A DNA stretch of 64,000 bases, from NCBI GenBank assembly GCA_030789695.1, contig CM061134.1:57729334-57793333 (forward strand). Direction: 5' to 3'. The translations under genes and the position numbers were made by a program. The notes beneath the pieces are model-generated. The model was not told where the DNA came from, ran no database searches, and saw only the letters and a program-made list of their open reading frames with translations. Origin of the DNA: Scilla litardierei (lineage: Eukaryota; Streptophyta; Magnoliopsida; Asparagales; Asparagaceae). Shown here one piece after another: positions 21,108 to 33,327 of this stretch. The number at the start of each line of letters is the position of its first letter. The first letter of the stretch is position 1.

Positions 21108-21846
21108 GGGGGAGGGGCACAATCTAGATTGTGGAACATAAGAGAATGATATGGGAATGGGACATAAAGCTTTTAGACTTTAGACTTGGGACCTTTCCTA
21201 AGATCAAGAAGTAAAATATTCAACACAATACTGAAAGTTGATTCCAAGAACCAGTCCTATCCCTTTGAAAGGAAGAAAAGAATAATAAGAATAATCACAT
21301 TTTGGGTCTACCATTCTCTTTGTTTTGTAGCTTATAGAAGTATCCTGTGTGAATTTATGTACTTAATATACCTTATCTGGTTGTTATGACTTGCTTGCCA
21401 GAAATACAAGGGAGGTGGGTGGATGAAGAGACTTCAACATAGCTCAAGTTGAAATCTAACAAACAAAACAATTAAATGAAGAATGCATGCTATACTCTAT
21501 AAGGAGGCACAGCAACAAGACAACCGTAAGGCAATACAAATTGTCCATCAGAGTCAAAAACACAAGAGAGCTTTGATTCAAGATTCATAGAAGCTCAGCT
21601 TAACAATTATACCATAAATGTCTTATGTCAGAAATGCCATCAGAACTCCAGAGTTTCTGCAAAAAGTTTAACACATGCTTATATTTATGTTATCATAGTT
21701 CTAAAAATGAACATAAACATGTATACCAAAAACCCGAAGAAAAAAGTTAATCCTTTATGTTACATTGTGATCAGGAATCCCTTTGCTTAGACCTTAGACT
21801 TCATTGGATATACATTTACTTAGTAGTACGAATCAAAAGTATCTTC
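21108..21846. other. Intergenic stretch
   Basis: About 740 bp of unique-looking, AT-rich sequence between the Harbinger end and the small Copia. No gene, RNA or repeat was recognised. Confidence 0.5.
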
Positions 21847-21851
21847 GGTTA

Positions 21852-22133
21852 TATTAAGATGCTGACCTTTTCCTCAGTTTGTTGTAGACTTTTTCCACAG
21901 TTTGTTGCAAAATATTTCCTCGCCGTATCTTCTCTCCTAGTCCGTAGGAACTTGTTGTAATCAGTTAAGATATCTTGTTGTAATCAGTTGAGATAGTTTA
22001 GGTTAGTTAAGATATCTTGTTGTAATCAGTTGAGTTAGTTTAGGTAATTAGTTGTCAGACTCCTTGTATAAATGTATGACCGAAACTATCAGTAAATTCA
22101 ACCTTCATTCCATATTTACTTCCTTTCTTTATA
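21852..22133 (+). repeat. 5' LTR of the small Copia
   Basis: 282 bp. Contains three copies of ATCTTGTTGTAATCAGTT-like text (about 21950-22040) and TATAAAT near 22069 as a possible TATA box. Confidence 0.9.
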
Positions 22134-22165
22134 TGGTATCAGATTAGCCTCAGAATCCATAAACC

Positions 22166-22965
22166 ATGTCTTCTGATAATTCTCCGGCCATCACTTCCGC
22201 AACCCAAATCCTTTTCACCGCTTCCGGTGTCGCCGCGGCCAATTTACAATTTTCGGCCCTAGCGGTTCGCCTCGACCGGACGAATTATTCCCTATAGAAG
22301 GGCACCGTGCGCTCGGCTCTAGAGGCTTACGAACTTAAGGGCTTCCTCGTCACCGGTAGCACCCTTGTCCCCCTACTGCCACCAGCTGAAGGAGCATCCG
22401 CCAGAGCTCCGAACCCGGCGTTCGCAACTTGGAAATGCAAGGACCGCCTCGTCCTCTTATGGCTCCACTCGACCCTCTCCACACCGATGCTCGGCCACGT
22501 TGCCCATGCTGCCACCATGGCAGAGGTCTGGTCTCTGCTGGGACAAACCTTCCAGTCCCAATCTCGCGCTCGGCAGATGCACCTGAAGCAACAACTTCAC
22601 ACCTCTCCAAAGCCGAGATGTCGATTCTTGAGTATGTTGAAAAGAAGCGCTCCATCTCTGACGCACTGGCGGAGTGTTTAACTGTCTTTCCCAACGACGA
22701 TCTCATCACCTACATCCTGTTCGGTCTTGGGTCAGAATACGCCGCCTTCAAGACCGCCGTGAGTATTCGACTGGAGCCGGTGTCCTCCAATGAACTCCTT
22801 GTCTTGCTTCTCCAGGAGGAACATCGGATCTTCGATTCGTGTCTTGACTCCGCCGTGCCATCCGCCCACGTCACTCACCGCCGTTTCTCTGCTCGACAGC
22901 CACCTCAGGACCTCCCGGCTGCTCCTGAGCGCACACGGACAGTCTGCCAGATTTGGACAAAGTAG
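22166..22965 (+). pseudogene. gag: gag of the small Copia (broken)
   Basis: Starts MSSDNSPAITSATQILFTAS. A TAG stands at 22295, where a sense codon is expected before KGTVRSALEAYELKGF. A frameshift near 22605 moves the reading to KAEMSILEYVEKKRSISDAL and the rest of the UBN2-type gag. The zinc knuckle is damaged: CQIWTK is followed by TAG at 22963, then GHDRQNCHQ, so the second Cys has become Trp. Confidence 0.85.
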
Positions 22966-23040
22966 GGCCATGACAGACAGAATTGCCATCAGCGTCTCAA
23001 TCTCTCAGCCTTCCCTGCCACAAACCGCCATGCTATCGAT

Positions 23041-26000
23041 CGTCTCTGCCAGTCTGTCGCCAGTAAGCAGGCCTTCGCGGTGTATCCGGGGAGCCCGTCC
23101 GCCTTCTCGGACCCATGGGTGGTCGACTCTGGCACCACGAATCACGTCACGGCTGACAACTCCGAGCTCAATCTCTTGGCTGAGTATGAAGGCACCGACA
23201 ATCTCGTCGTCGCAAATGGTCAGTCCCTTCCTATTACGCATACTGGCAATCTTACTTTAATTGCAAACAATGTTGCTAAATCCCTTGCCCTAAATAATAT
23301 TCTTGTAGTTCCTAAAGTATCTAAGAATCTCATTAGTGTCCGTCAATTATGTCGTGATAACAATGTTTTTGTTGAACTTCATGCTAATCATTGTTATGTT
23401 AAGACACCACAAGGCAAGACGGTTCTCAAGGGAATCGTTGAGAATGGTTTGTACCGGCTTCCGATTCGTTCGCAGGGTCCACGTGTCTTTGTTGGTGAAC
23501 GAGCTTCCATTGCCTGTTGGCATCATCGTCTTGTGCACCCTCATGAGTCAGTGTTACATCGTCAATTGGCTTCTTTTGATTTACCTGTTTCCGTAAATAA
23601 GTCATTACCTTTATGTAGTGCATGCCAGTTAGGCAAAAGTCATAGACATCATCTTTCCTCTTGTCATGTTCTTTCTGAAAAACCATTTGATCTAATTTAT
23701 TCGGATGGTTGGGGCCCTGCCTCTGTACCTTCTTTAAATGGTAATTGATATTTTGTGTTTTTTATTGATGACTGCACAAAATTTGTTTGGATATATTTTC
23801 TTGCTGCCAAATCTCAGGTTCTATCTGCTTTTCAATCTTTTAAAATGTGGTTGAAACTCAATTTTCCACTAAAATCAAAGCATTTCAATCTGATTGGGGG
23901 GCGAATTTCGTAATGTTTCAACCTTTCTCGAAACCAATGGAATACTCCATCGGTTCTCTTGTCCGCACACCCCAGAACAAAATGGTGCGGATGAGCGTCG
24001 AAATCGAATCGTTGTCGAAAAGGGTTTGGCTCTTTTAGCACACTCCAACCTCCATATTACCTTCTGGGAACGTGCTTTTCATATTGCCATCTACTTGAAC
24101 AATAGAACCATAACTTCTGTTCTTGCTCACAAATCCCCTTATGCATGCTTATACAATCGTCAACCTGACTACACTTTTTTAAAGTCTTTTGGTTATCTGT
24201 GTTTTCCATACCTTCGCCCTTACAACAGCAGCAAGTTGGAATTCTGCTCTGTGGCATGCATTTTTCTTGGGTACAGTGCCAAGCATAAAGGGTATCTATG
24301 CTATCATGTTCCTTCTTTAAAAACTTATATTGCTCGACATGTTGTGTTTGACGAATCTTCCCTTCCTTTTCCTAAGCATCAATCTCAGTCCAATCAGCCT
24401 GATTCTCCGAACGTCGAGCTTTCCTTGCTGCCACTTCAGGAGGCGACCCAGCCTACAACATTGGCCGCCCCACAACCGGCAGCTCCTATTTCTCCATCGC
24501 CCTCGTCTTCTTCCGGCCTCACGCCGCCAACTCCTCCGGTGGCTCCACCAAACCCGCCACCGGCCTCCTCGTCTGTCGTTCCCTATCATCAAGCTCCCTC
24601 ATACTTTCGCCCGTCCATTACTTCGGGGCATGGTATGGTCACTCGTGCCTCCACTCATTCCCTTAAATCGAAAGCCTATACTGCTACCAAACATCCCATT
24701 TCCTGTGACTTCTCCGAATTTGAACCAAAAACCTTTCTCCAGGCCAAAAAGAACCCCAACTGGCAACATGCTATGCAATTAGAGTTTGATGCCTTGATTT
24801 CTAATGGGACTGGGACTTGGTTCCTAGGCCCCCCACTTCTAATATTATAGGCTGTAAGTGGGTTTTCAGGGTCAAGAAGAAGCCGGATGGATCCATTGAC
24901 AGGTACAAGGCACGCTTGGTAGCTAAGTGCTACAATCAGGAGGAAGGAGTTGACTACTTCGACACTTTCAGTCCCGTCATCAAACCTACCACAATCCGGG
25001 TGGTCCTTAGCCTTGTTGTTACTCGCAATTGGCCTCTTCGGCAGGTCGATATCAACAATGCTTTCCTCAACGGTGAATTAGCTGAAACAGTCTTCATGGA
25101 GTAGGCGCTAGGATTTGTCTCTTTGGCTCACCCTTCGCATGTTTGCAAGCTCAAGAAGGCGCTCTATGGCCTTAAGCAAGGCCCTCGAGCTTGGTTTCAG
25201 AAGTTGCATCAGGCTCTCCTTCGCCATGGCTTCAAGCAGTGTATCTCGGACACCTCCCTCTTCATCAAGCATCATGGCTCCGATGTTTCTTGTCTATGTG
25301 GACGACCTTATTATCACTGGATCCAACTCCTCCTTCATCGATGATTTTGTCAGGCACCTCAACTCAGTCTTTTCTCTGAAAGACTTGGGCGCTCTCAACT
25401 TTTTCTTGGGTATTGAAGTTCAACGCAGCCCCTCCGGTCTTCTACTCTCTCAGCGAAAATACATTCTGGATCTTCTTGATCGCAGCAAGATGATGGGGGC
25501 CAAGCCTATTGCCTCTCCGGCTGTTCCGGGTTCTCGGCTCATTTCTGGCGACGATCATTTCCAGGATGTCCAACTGTATCGTAGCATTATGGGGGCTCTC
25601 CAATATCCCACTATCACTCGACCCGAGATCTCCTACTCAGTCAATCGAGTTTGTCAGTTTATGCACCAGCCGTCTGATCATCACTGGGCTGCAGTCAAGA
25701 GAATTCTTCGCTACCTCAAGGGCTCTCTTGATAAGGGTCTCTTCTTCCGTCCAGCTCGTGACTCTCGGCTCGTTTGTTTCACTGACGCTGGCTGGGCTTC
25801 TGACCCTGAGGACTGCCGTTCTCAACATGGCTTCTCTATCTACCTTGGGGGCAATTTAGTCAGCTGGTCTTCTCGCAAACAGAATGTTGTTGCTTGGTCC
25901 AGTACTGAATCAGAATACAGAGCCTTTGCCTTTGCCGCAGCTGAACTCATCTGGCTTCCACAGCTTCTCAAGGAAATGGCTGCTCCTTCAACTAGTCCTC

Positions 26001-26233
26001 CTATTCTTCTTTGCGACAATCTTAATGCGATCTTCCTCACGGTAAATCCTGTCTTCCATCAGCGGTCCAAACACATCAAGATTGACTACCATTTTGTCCG
26101 AGAACAGGTTCAAGCAGGGGAGCTGATTATTCGACATGTCAAATCCGTCGATCAAATTGCCGACATCTTCACCAAAGCCATTGGCATCTCTCGTTTTCAA
26201 AATTTGACGACCAAACTTCTCGTTCATACCTGA
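23041..26233 (+). pseudogene. pol: pol of the small Copia (broken)
   Basis: Protease motif WVVDSGTTNHVTA is near 23113. The integrase has a zinc-site region CWHHRLVHPHE ... CSACQLGK, a stop at 23746 inside the core, and frameshifts near 23847 and in the G run near 23893. After these come HTPEQNGADERRNR with the catalytic Glu. Another break near 24810 precedes the RT segment [19 protein letters not shown], with TAG at 25102, and a shift near 25280 precedes MFLVYVDDLIITGS. The rest to 26233 is open and covers the RT end and RNase H (STESEYRAFAFAAAEL, LLCDNLNAI). Domain order is Ty1/Copia. Inactive. Confidence 0.88.
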
Positions 26234-26252
26234 CCGTGAGCTTGCGGGAGGG

Positions 26253-26534
26253 TATTAAGATGCTGACCATTTCCTCAGTTTGTTGTAGACTTTTTCCACA
26301 GTTTGTTGCAGAATATTTTCTCACCGTATCTTCTCTCCTAGTCTGTAGGAACTTGTTGTAATCAGTTAAAATATCTTGTTGTAATCAGTTGAGATAGTTT
26401 ACGTCAGTTAAGATATCTTGTTGTAATCAGTTGAGATAGTTTAGGTAATTAGTTGTCAGACTCCTTGTATAAATGTATGACCGTAACTATCAGTAAATTC
26501 AACCTTCATTCCATATTTACTTCCTTTCTTTATA
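26253..26534 (+). repeat. 3' LTR of the small Copia
   Basis: 282 bp, ending CTTTATA directly before the GGTTA duplication, about 35 bp beyond the LOG-like stop codon. Confidence 0.9.
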
Positions 26535-26574
26535 GGTTAACCCCAAAAGGAAGACAATTCTGCTTCAGGAGAGC

Positions 26575-26679
26575 TTAAGATGCAGATGCAATGCCTGCAT
26601 CCACTTCAGTTACAAGCTTCGTAGGCTTGATATCCCAAATTAGCTGCGACACCCCATCATCGCATTGTGGCACATATTC
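26575..26679 (-). pseudogene. LOG: Last exon of a LOG-like cytokinin-activating gene (relic)
   Basis: Read on the minus strand, TTTTGTAG is followed by GAATATGTGCC, a clean splice acceptor. The exon then encodes EYVPQCDDGVSQLIWDIKPT and 14 more residues to TAA at 26577-26575. This matches the C-terminal exon of plant LONELY GUY proteins (EYVP..DGV.S.L.W.I). LOG releases active cytokinin bases from their nucleotide forms in the cytosol. The exon is open, but the other exons found (51788-51819, 59423-59510) carry indels. The exons bearing the PGGYGTxxE site, which should lie between, are missing, so this is judged part of a relic. Identification rests on this exon together with the one at 59.4 kb. 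Confidence 0.65.
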
Positions 26680-27734
26680 CTACAAAATCATAGTCAATAG
26701 AGAAACGAATATTACAAGAAATCAAGGGAGGTGGTAGAACATTTTGGAAGAAATTATTCTAATTATTTAGGAAAGAATATGCCAATCATTATACAAGAAA
26801 CGGTTCGATATTTGAATTGTATGGACATAATAAATTATTAGTATGCAAAGGAATCTTCTCGTTGAATTTGATGATTTGACTAATATCATGTTTTTTTCAT
26901 AGTTCAAGTCCTCAAATAATTGATTGTTTTGTTATCATCTACCTCCAAATTCATGACCAGTTCCTTGGCTGATGAAGCAGAAACTATGATGCATCTAGCA
27001 GTCCGTGATATAAACTATTCATCAACAGCCAAATCGATGAAGGATAGGAACGAATTGTAGTACCCGTCAACAATAATTATAAACAAAGGCAGTAAATACA
27101 ATTCCCTGGTAGACAAGCAAGAACTAGCTACTAGACCATAAGATTCGATCGAGATGCATTATTCGTCAAGTCTGACGAATGCCAGCACAAGCACAAAGCT
27201 ATTTCGAAATGAATACATGATTTTGTGAGGCAGCTACTAACAACACTGATTGTGGTCAGGGCAACACACGGCAGCAATACTAGAACTGTATAATGATCCT
27301 ACTTGGTGCAGTCTCTGGCAACATATATATAATTCATGTTGTCTAACACGACGCAGTATAAAATATGAATAGCGATTGAATTGGATCCTATCTTGTAGCG
27401 TTTTCAGTTATATCGCACATACAAAGAGTCAAATGCTTGTAAGAATCATATGCTTGATGACATTCAAAAAAGGTCAAAACAAACGCCTCCTTAAGTTAGG
27501 ATTTAAAGAATCTTCATGTTAATTAAACTCAAGCACACTTAATTAAGCCAACTAACTTAACCACCCAACACACCTTCCAAAGAATCCGCCCCCATATGAA
27601 AATTTATAGAATGAGTAGCATGATGTCTGCGCATGGAATATGAAGCTAAATACATCAGGCCCGGAACTTTAAAAACGATATGGGGACATAATGCATATAA
27701 TAGACATTATAAGAAGTACTTGAATATGTGCTAT
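26680..27734. other. Non-coding remnant of a LOG intron
   Basis: About 1.05 kb of AT-rich sequence. I read it on both strands for the missing LOG exons and found none, and saw no other gene. Confidence 0.5.
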
Positions 27735-28346
27735 TGTAAAGGTGCCTCTCCCTCCGGTTGATTCTCTGGCGGCTCCTCCTCCTCATGTGTCTTCCGTCGC
27801 CTCCCCATTGATACATGGCCACGAGTTTACCACAAGAACAATCAAAGAAAAGAAGAGAACAAACAAGAGAAAGAAACAAGAACAAAAGAAAGCAAATTCT
27901 CAATTGAGTGTTGATTGAATTTCAGACTGAACGATATTACAATTTCTCTCCTTAGCCATATATATATTCCCTCAGCCCTCTTCCGCCATTTCTAACAGAA
28001 TTCTCTAACAAATTCTTGTTAGAATACATTCGCACCATCAAGTGGATTCCCTTGTGCTGGAGGCGAGAAAAGAAGCCAGCTCATAATTCCGTTAGGCTCA
28101 ACGGACTCGGGTCCACCTTATCCGATATCCAACGGCTATGGGCACTTCATTTAATTCTTTAATGGCCACGATTATTCACAGAATCGGACGGCTCAGATCT
28201 CTTGGTCAATTGGATCAACGCTGTTGCCAACTTCAACGGCTAGCGTCTTGGATTCAAATCCTGCGGCAATCCTTTCCCCTCCTTCAGCAAGCGGCGACGA
28301 CGGCTTCGCTGTTTCCAATGCCCTCAGCTCCGCTGGGTCTCTTACA
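27735..28346 (-). repeat. 3' LTR of the chromovirus
   Basis: 612 bp, minus strand. The pol frame runs through the purine tract and about 50 codons into this LTR. Confidence 0.88.
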
Positions 28347-29374
28347 TTGCCCCTCCCATTTTTCAATCTTGCCTCAAGATCGAATGTCAGAAATCTTTTA
28401 ACATGATCCCAATAGTTCTCCCATGTAGTATCATCTAAGCTCCTTTGTTTCCACTTGATTAAGACTTGGGAAACCAATGCATTTCGGATCCGAATTGTCC
28501 TGCGATCCAGGTTTAAATCAGGCTCATCAATCACCTGCTCTGTATAGCTGGGTTGGTCATCTTGCACCACCACATGGGCTCCTTGCTTCTCCTTCAGTTG
28601 AGATACATGAAACACCGAATGGATTCTGGAAGTTGCAGGCATGTCGAGTTTGTACGCAACCTGTCCAACCCTCTCAACAACCCTATAAGGACCATAGTAC
28701 TTAGGAGACAATTTGTGTGGCTTCCTCATCGCGGCAGTCACCTGTCTGTAAGGTTGGAGGCGCAGGTATACCCAATCACCCACCTCGAACACTCTCTCTG
28801 ATCTCCTCTGGTCTGAGTATTTCTTCATCCTGTCTCTTGCTTTCTTCAAGTTATCTTTAAGGAATTGGAGAGTCACCACTCTGGAAAACAGTTCCCCTTC
28901 TACCAATTGGACATGAGAGGTCTAGGGAACAAAACTCAGCAGTGTTGGTGGCTTCCTCCCATAGATAGATTCAAATGGTGTCATGTTTGTTGGGGCCTTC
29001 CGAGTGGTGTTGAACCAATATTCAGCCAAGGGTAGCCAAGGGCATCCACTTGAGCCATTCCTTGGGCTTGTGGCTGCAGAAACACCTAAGATAACACTCC
29101 AGCTGCTTGTTGGTGATTTCAGTCTGCCCATCAGTTTGAGGGTGATATGAAGAACTCATTGCCAGAGTGGTTCCCTGCAACGTAAACAGCTCCTTCTACA
29201 ATAGGCTAGTGAAAATAGGATCCCTATCACTAACTATGGTTTTTCGAATGCCATGTAACTTAAAACCCCCGTTGAAGAACACCTGTGCCACTTGTTCTGC
29301 TGTGAATGGGTATTTGAGTCCAAAGAATTGAGCCCCCTTGGATAATCTATCCACCAGCACATAAATGGCACTCA
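28193..29374 (-). pseudogene. pol: Chromovirus integrase, C-terminal part
   Basis: Near 29160 the frame shows SSYHPQTDGQTEITNK-like text and then WLPLAEYWFNT. A TAG separates this from an open 237-codon stretch, with GDWVYLRLQPYRQ, LSPKYYGPYRVVERVGQVAY and HSVFHVSQLK, the typical C-terminal integrase domain. A chromodomain-like tail (LIKWKQRSLDDTTWENYWDH) follows. The catalytic part is interrupted at 29374 by the Tekay-like element and continues at 39295. The open frame ends at 28193, inside the LTR. Confidence 0.85.
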
Positions 29375-29379
29375 CCTCT

Positions 29380-31967
29380 TATAACGGCCTGTGGTTTTAG
29401 GCGTGTTTAAGTTCGTGCGTATCGGTGTTTTATTTCAGTCGTCCGAGTAACTTTCGTCTGTATGTTCTTTCTCCCACGCGTCAACGCGTAGGCGTCTCTG
29501 TTCTTAGTTTTTACCGTATCATAACTAATTACTATTAACTAAATTAAAATTATTAATTAACAGTTACTTTTAACCCCAACCTCCCAACCGTACCTACCCA
29601 CCCTAATCAAACCCTAACCCTACACCATTTCATCCTACCAAAATACAGGTGAGATCCGACACCGTCTTCACTTCTCCCCCACATCCAGCCCATCTCTCAT
29701 CAAGCTGTTCCCCCCCCCAACTTCACTGTTTTTAACAACAGCACACAACAACAACAACAACAACAACGGGAACAACATCAGCATTCTCAATCCAATCTTC
29801 TCATCTCCCTACAAGCCTTCATCCCCTCTCACTGATCAACCCAAATTAACATTCACCAAAATCCACACCAAAACCAAATTCAGCCACCTTCAACAACCAA
29901 ACCAAAACCAAATTCACCAAATTCAACTCATATTTCAGATTCAATTACAAAAATCAAACAACCAATTTCAATCCAAAATCCAAATTCATCAAACCCAAAT
30001 CGATTTCAACCAAATTGAAACCAAAACCAAAACATTGAGAAGAGAAGAAACCTAGATCTGAAATCAATTTCAGATCAAAACCCAACCCAAAACATCTCCC
30101 GTCTTCCCTGTCGAAGCCGCCGCTGCTACTGCGCCAGACCGCCGCGCGCGCTGCCGCATCGCCGGGCCGCCGCGCGTGCTGTCGCATCGTCGGGCCGCTG
30201 TCGTCGCAGGCCGCATCGCCAGGCCGCCGCGCCACCACCCAAGGCTGCCGCCTATGCAGCCCTGCCGTGCCCCCTGCCGATCAGCCTCTCCTCCCCCTGA
30301 GCTCTCTGCCTGCAAAGAGATAGAAAAAAAAAGAAAAGGGAATAGAAGAAGACAGTAGAGAGGGGAAGGAAAAGTTAGGAGAGTAGGTGAGTTTAATTAA
30401 GTTATTATTTTATAATATTAGTTGATATATATGTTAGTTAACGGCATGCTAGTAATGGAGTATTAACATTAGGATGTTCTGTTAATATGTTAACAGCATG
30501 TTAGTATTAAAGTATTAACATTAGTTGACAACATGTTTTAGTAATCCTGTTAGTATAAAATATTGGTTATTAATATTATGATGTTCTGTTGATAGGTTAA
30601 CTAGCATTAATTCAATAATATTAGTTTTATTATAATAGTAAGTTAGTTTAGTAATGTTAGATGTAATTTATATTAATATGTATGTTAGTAATTCATATCA
30701 TATTACTGTTAGTGTTTCAAAGAAAGTTAGTAAAGTATACTGATTTTATGTTAGAATATATATAACCATATGTTATAAAAACATTATACTACCTTATAAT
30801 AATAATATATTATAGGTATGTAGTTAAAATATTTTAATGAATTTAATTCGTTTAGCCAGATATTGGAAATCTAATGACGCAGATACGTCGCGTATTTTCC
30901 TACCGTTGCTCGGACATCCAAAACTGTCCCAGTCAGGCAAGTGTGCATTCTCCTACCTGTTGCTAAATGCTACTTCGTTTAAACTACTTATTACCATGCG
31001 GCAAATTAACTGTTAGAAATGCATACTGGATACATGAATGAACTTGATAATCATAAAATGATACATGCCGTTGGCTACTAGATGTTACATGCCGTTGGCT
31101 ACTTGATCGTGCGGGTTGGATGTCGACTAGCCTGGCTCGTGCCCAGTATTATGGTTGTTTAGCTGATTCTGGCTCGTGGCCCGGAAGTTACACGTGGGTG
31201 GGGTTGGGTTCGCGGGCACTAGTCGGAAGTAAACGTGTTACCTTCGGGGGGCCCTTGAAGATAGATTCACTTGCTTGCCGCCTAACGACGTGAATCTAAG
31301 ACACACACTTAAACACACTATTGAACAGATACCGGACATGTTAACTTATAGAACTGTTGTTGTTTCTTTTAAATAAGAATTACCATGTTTTCACTTTTAC
31401 TAGAACTGCCATGTGTTAACTTATAGTTGAACTGCCATGCTAGTGTAAATCCTGGAAATCACATTGTGTCATTATAAATGTTCTAACTGCCATGAAAATG
31501 ATTTCGAAAACCTTGCCAAGAACCCTGGCTGACATACATTTCTACATTATTTGAAATGTATGTCAGGTAACGAGACAGATTACTTTGAGGACGAGCTGCT
31601 TGACTAGTCTGATCCATTGGACCAAGATTCTGTTGATCATGAAGTCCCCTCTACCGTGGACTAGTTGCTGAGTTTCACCGTTGCTGTTTACTTCTTTTCG
31701 TTCGCTGCTGTTTGTATGGTGTGTACCCATTTTATCTTTGTGTAACACTATCGTTGTAGGCCATGCTTGGGGCCCTTATTATTATTGTGTACTCCATCTG
31801 GATGTCCGCTTTTAGATTCATAGTATCTCTGTTGTTCTGAATTGCATGCAAGTTCCTGCGAAAGGTATTATTCACAGACGCTTATTGGGTTCGAGCACCA
31901 CCGCTCCAACCCATGCGGACCCACTCACGTTCTCGCTCCCAAGTAAAATGGGAAGCGGTGTGTGACA
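29380..31967 (+). repeat. 5' LTR of the Tekay-like element
   Basis: 2588 bp, ending GTGTGACA. It contains a (CAA)n run near 29745-29768 and a GC-rich block (30095-30300) whose open frames I consider accidental. Confidence 0.9.
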
Positions 31968-32094
31968 GGTTTTTGTGGTGGCCCATGCAGGTCTTGCATT
32001 TAGCGAAACTTCAGGATAGTGGAAATACTATCAATAGCAAAAAACGTTTAGATTTATCTCATACACAAAATTTAACCAGGTTTCTTGTCTCAGC

Positions 32095-33241
32095 ATGGCA
32101 GGAGGACACAACACCAGGAATGGGAATGGTAATGGTAATGCAGCTAATGGAGGTGCCGATATTAATGAACTTCTCGGAGTCATAAGGGGGATGTTGGAGG
32201 TCCAGCATCAGCTGATTCAGCAGGGACAACAACTTGCTCAGATTGCGCTACCGCCACCGCCACCCACTCAAGCTGAACCAGGAGTTAGACAGTTCCATGA
32301 GTTGCAACCCAGGAGCTTCTCTGAAAAAGAATGGCCTTTAGGAGCTGCTGAATGGGTCCAAGGGACTGAAGATAAGCTGAGTGTTGCACGTATCCCTTAG
32401 GCTGGATGGGTTGAAGTAGCGAAACTACAGCTGATCGGCAATGCTAGGAGCTGGTGGGAACCGGAGGAGAAACGTCTGGTCAGGCCGATCTCTTGGGGCA
32501 TGTTTTGGGAAAGGTTCGATGCTAAATACCTTCCCAAAGCAGCCAAAAGAGAGCTTCAGTAGCGTTTCACTAATCTGGTCCAAGGAGATATAACCGTGGA
32601 CAAGTATGAGGCTGAGTTTGCCATGCTTAGCCGTTTTGCACCTGACATGGTTGAAGACCTTGAAGACTGTATGTTTCATTTTCGTAAAGGCCTGAATCCC
32701 AAGGTCCAAGCCTTGATGACCTCGACGAGACTAACGAGCCTTCAAGACGTTTTAGAGTTTGCACGAGAGCATGAGATTGTGGTGAGACTCCCCGTAGGAC
32801 CTTCAGCTGGAGGAGGCAAGCGTCACATGGAGCTGCCTAGGATGGTGCCCAGAGGAAACTTCCGACCTCTGCAAACCACACCGTTCAAGAGGCCACCTGC
32901 CCCTGCCAATCGATCGCAGCTGGCTTGCTACTTCTGTGGCAAGACTGGACACCAGAAGAAGGATTGCAGGAGAATGCTGAACCAGTGCCTGATTTGCAGA
33001 TCACCTGCACATGCTGCGAGAGACTGCCCTCACGGCAAGGACCGTCGAGCACCTACTAGAGTACCTGGACCTATGCAACGAGCAGTGCCTACACCTGTTC
33101 AGCGAGGAGTACCCGTACCTGTGCAGCATGGACCACCCCTGATTCCACAGAACCGAGCCTATCAGCAGGCCAATCAGTCGAAGCGCCATGCGTTCACGAT
33201 GACAGCTGCGGAAGCTGAGACTGAGGATAAAGTAATCACAG
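32095..33241 (+). pseudogene. gag: Tekay-like gag
   Basis: Begins MAGGHNTRNGNGNGN. The retrotransposon gag domain covers FHELQPRSFSEKEW to LTSLQDVLEFAREHEI. TAG codons at 32398 and 32560 stand where Gln fits. The frame then stays open through two zinc knuckles, CYFCGKTGHQKKDC and CLICRSPAHAARDC, and a Pro/Val repeat (VPVPVQHG-like). At 33241 the last base of ACAG abuts a GT, the start of a segment that looks like an intron. Gag assembles the particle. Confidence 0.88.
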
Positions 33242-33327
33242 GTAATATTTATACCTAGTATTTACCATTTCTCATATTCATGCTTGTTAGTTAGGTTTCC
33301 TTGCTAAGTTTATTATTTTTATCTTAG
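33242..33327 (+). other. Intron-like 86-nt segment between gag and protease
   Basis: It starts ACAG|GTAATATTT, ends in a T-rich tract and TATCTTAG|GTG, and has several in-frame stops. Joining 33241 to 33328 gives VITG|VILVASHP leading into FDSGA, the expected continuation of a Tekay Gag-Pol, and shifts between the two frames correctly (86 nt is not a multiple of three). Confidence 0.6.

Larger units (their letters stand above)
21852..26534 (+). mobile_element. Small degenerate Copia with TA...TA LTR ends
   Basis: 4683 bp with 282-bp LTRs at 21852-22133 and 26253-26534, flanked by the perfect duplication GGTTA (21847-21851, 26535-26539). A TGGTATCAGATTA primer site follows the first LTR at 22134, and GCGGGAGGG precedes the second. 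The LTRs begin TATTAAGATG and end CTTTATA, so both copies have TA...TA rather than TG...CA. I count 10 differences over 282 bp, so it is much older than the Sirevirus. Size, short LTR and protein motifs suggest the Ale/Retrofit lineage (moderate confidence). Confidence 0.92.

Noticed and set aside
30070..30358. GC-rich open frames on both strands in the Tekay LTR
   Set aside because: The matching block in the other LTR has indels that break them; no motif seen.
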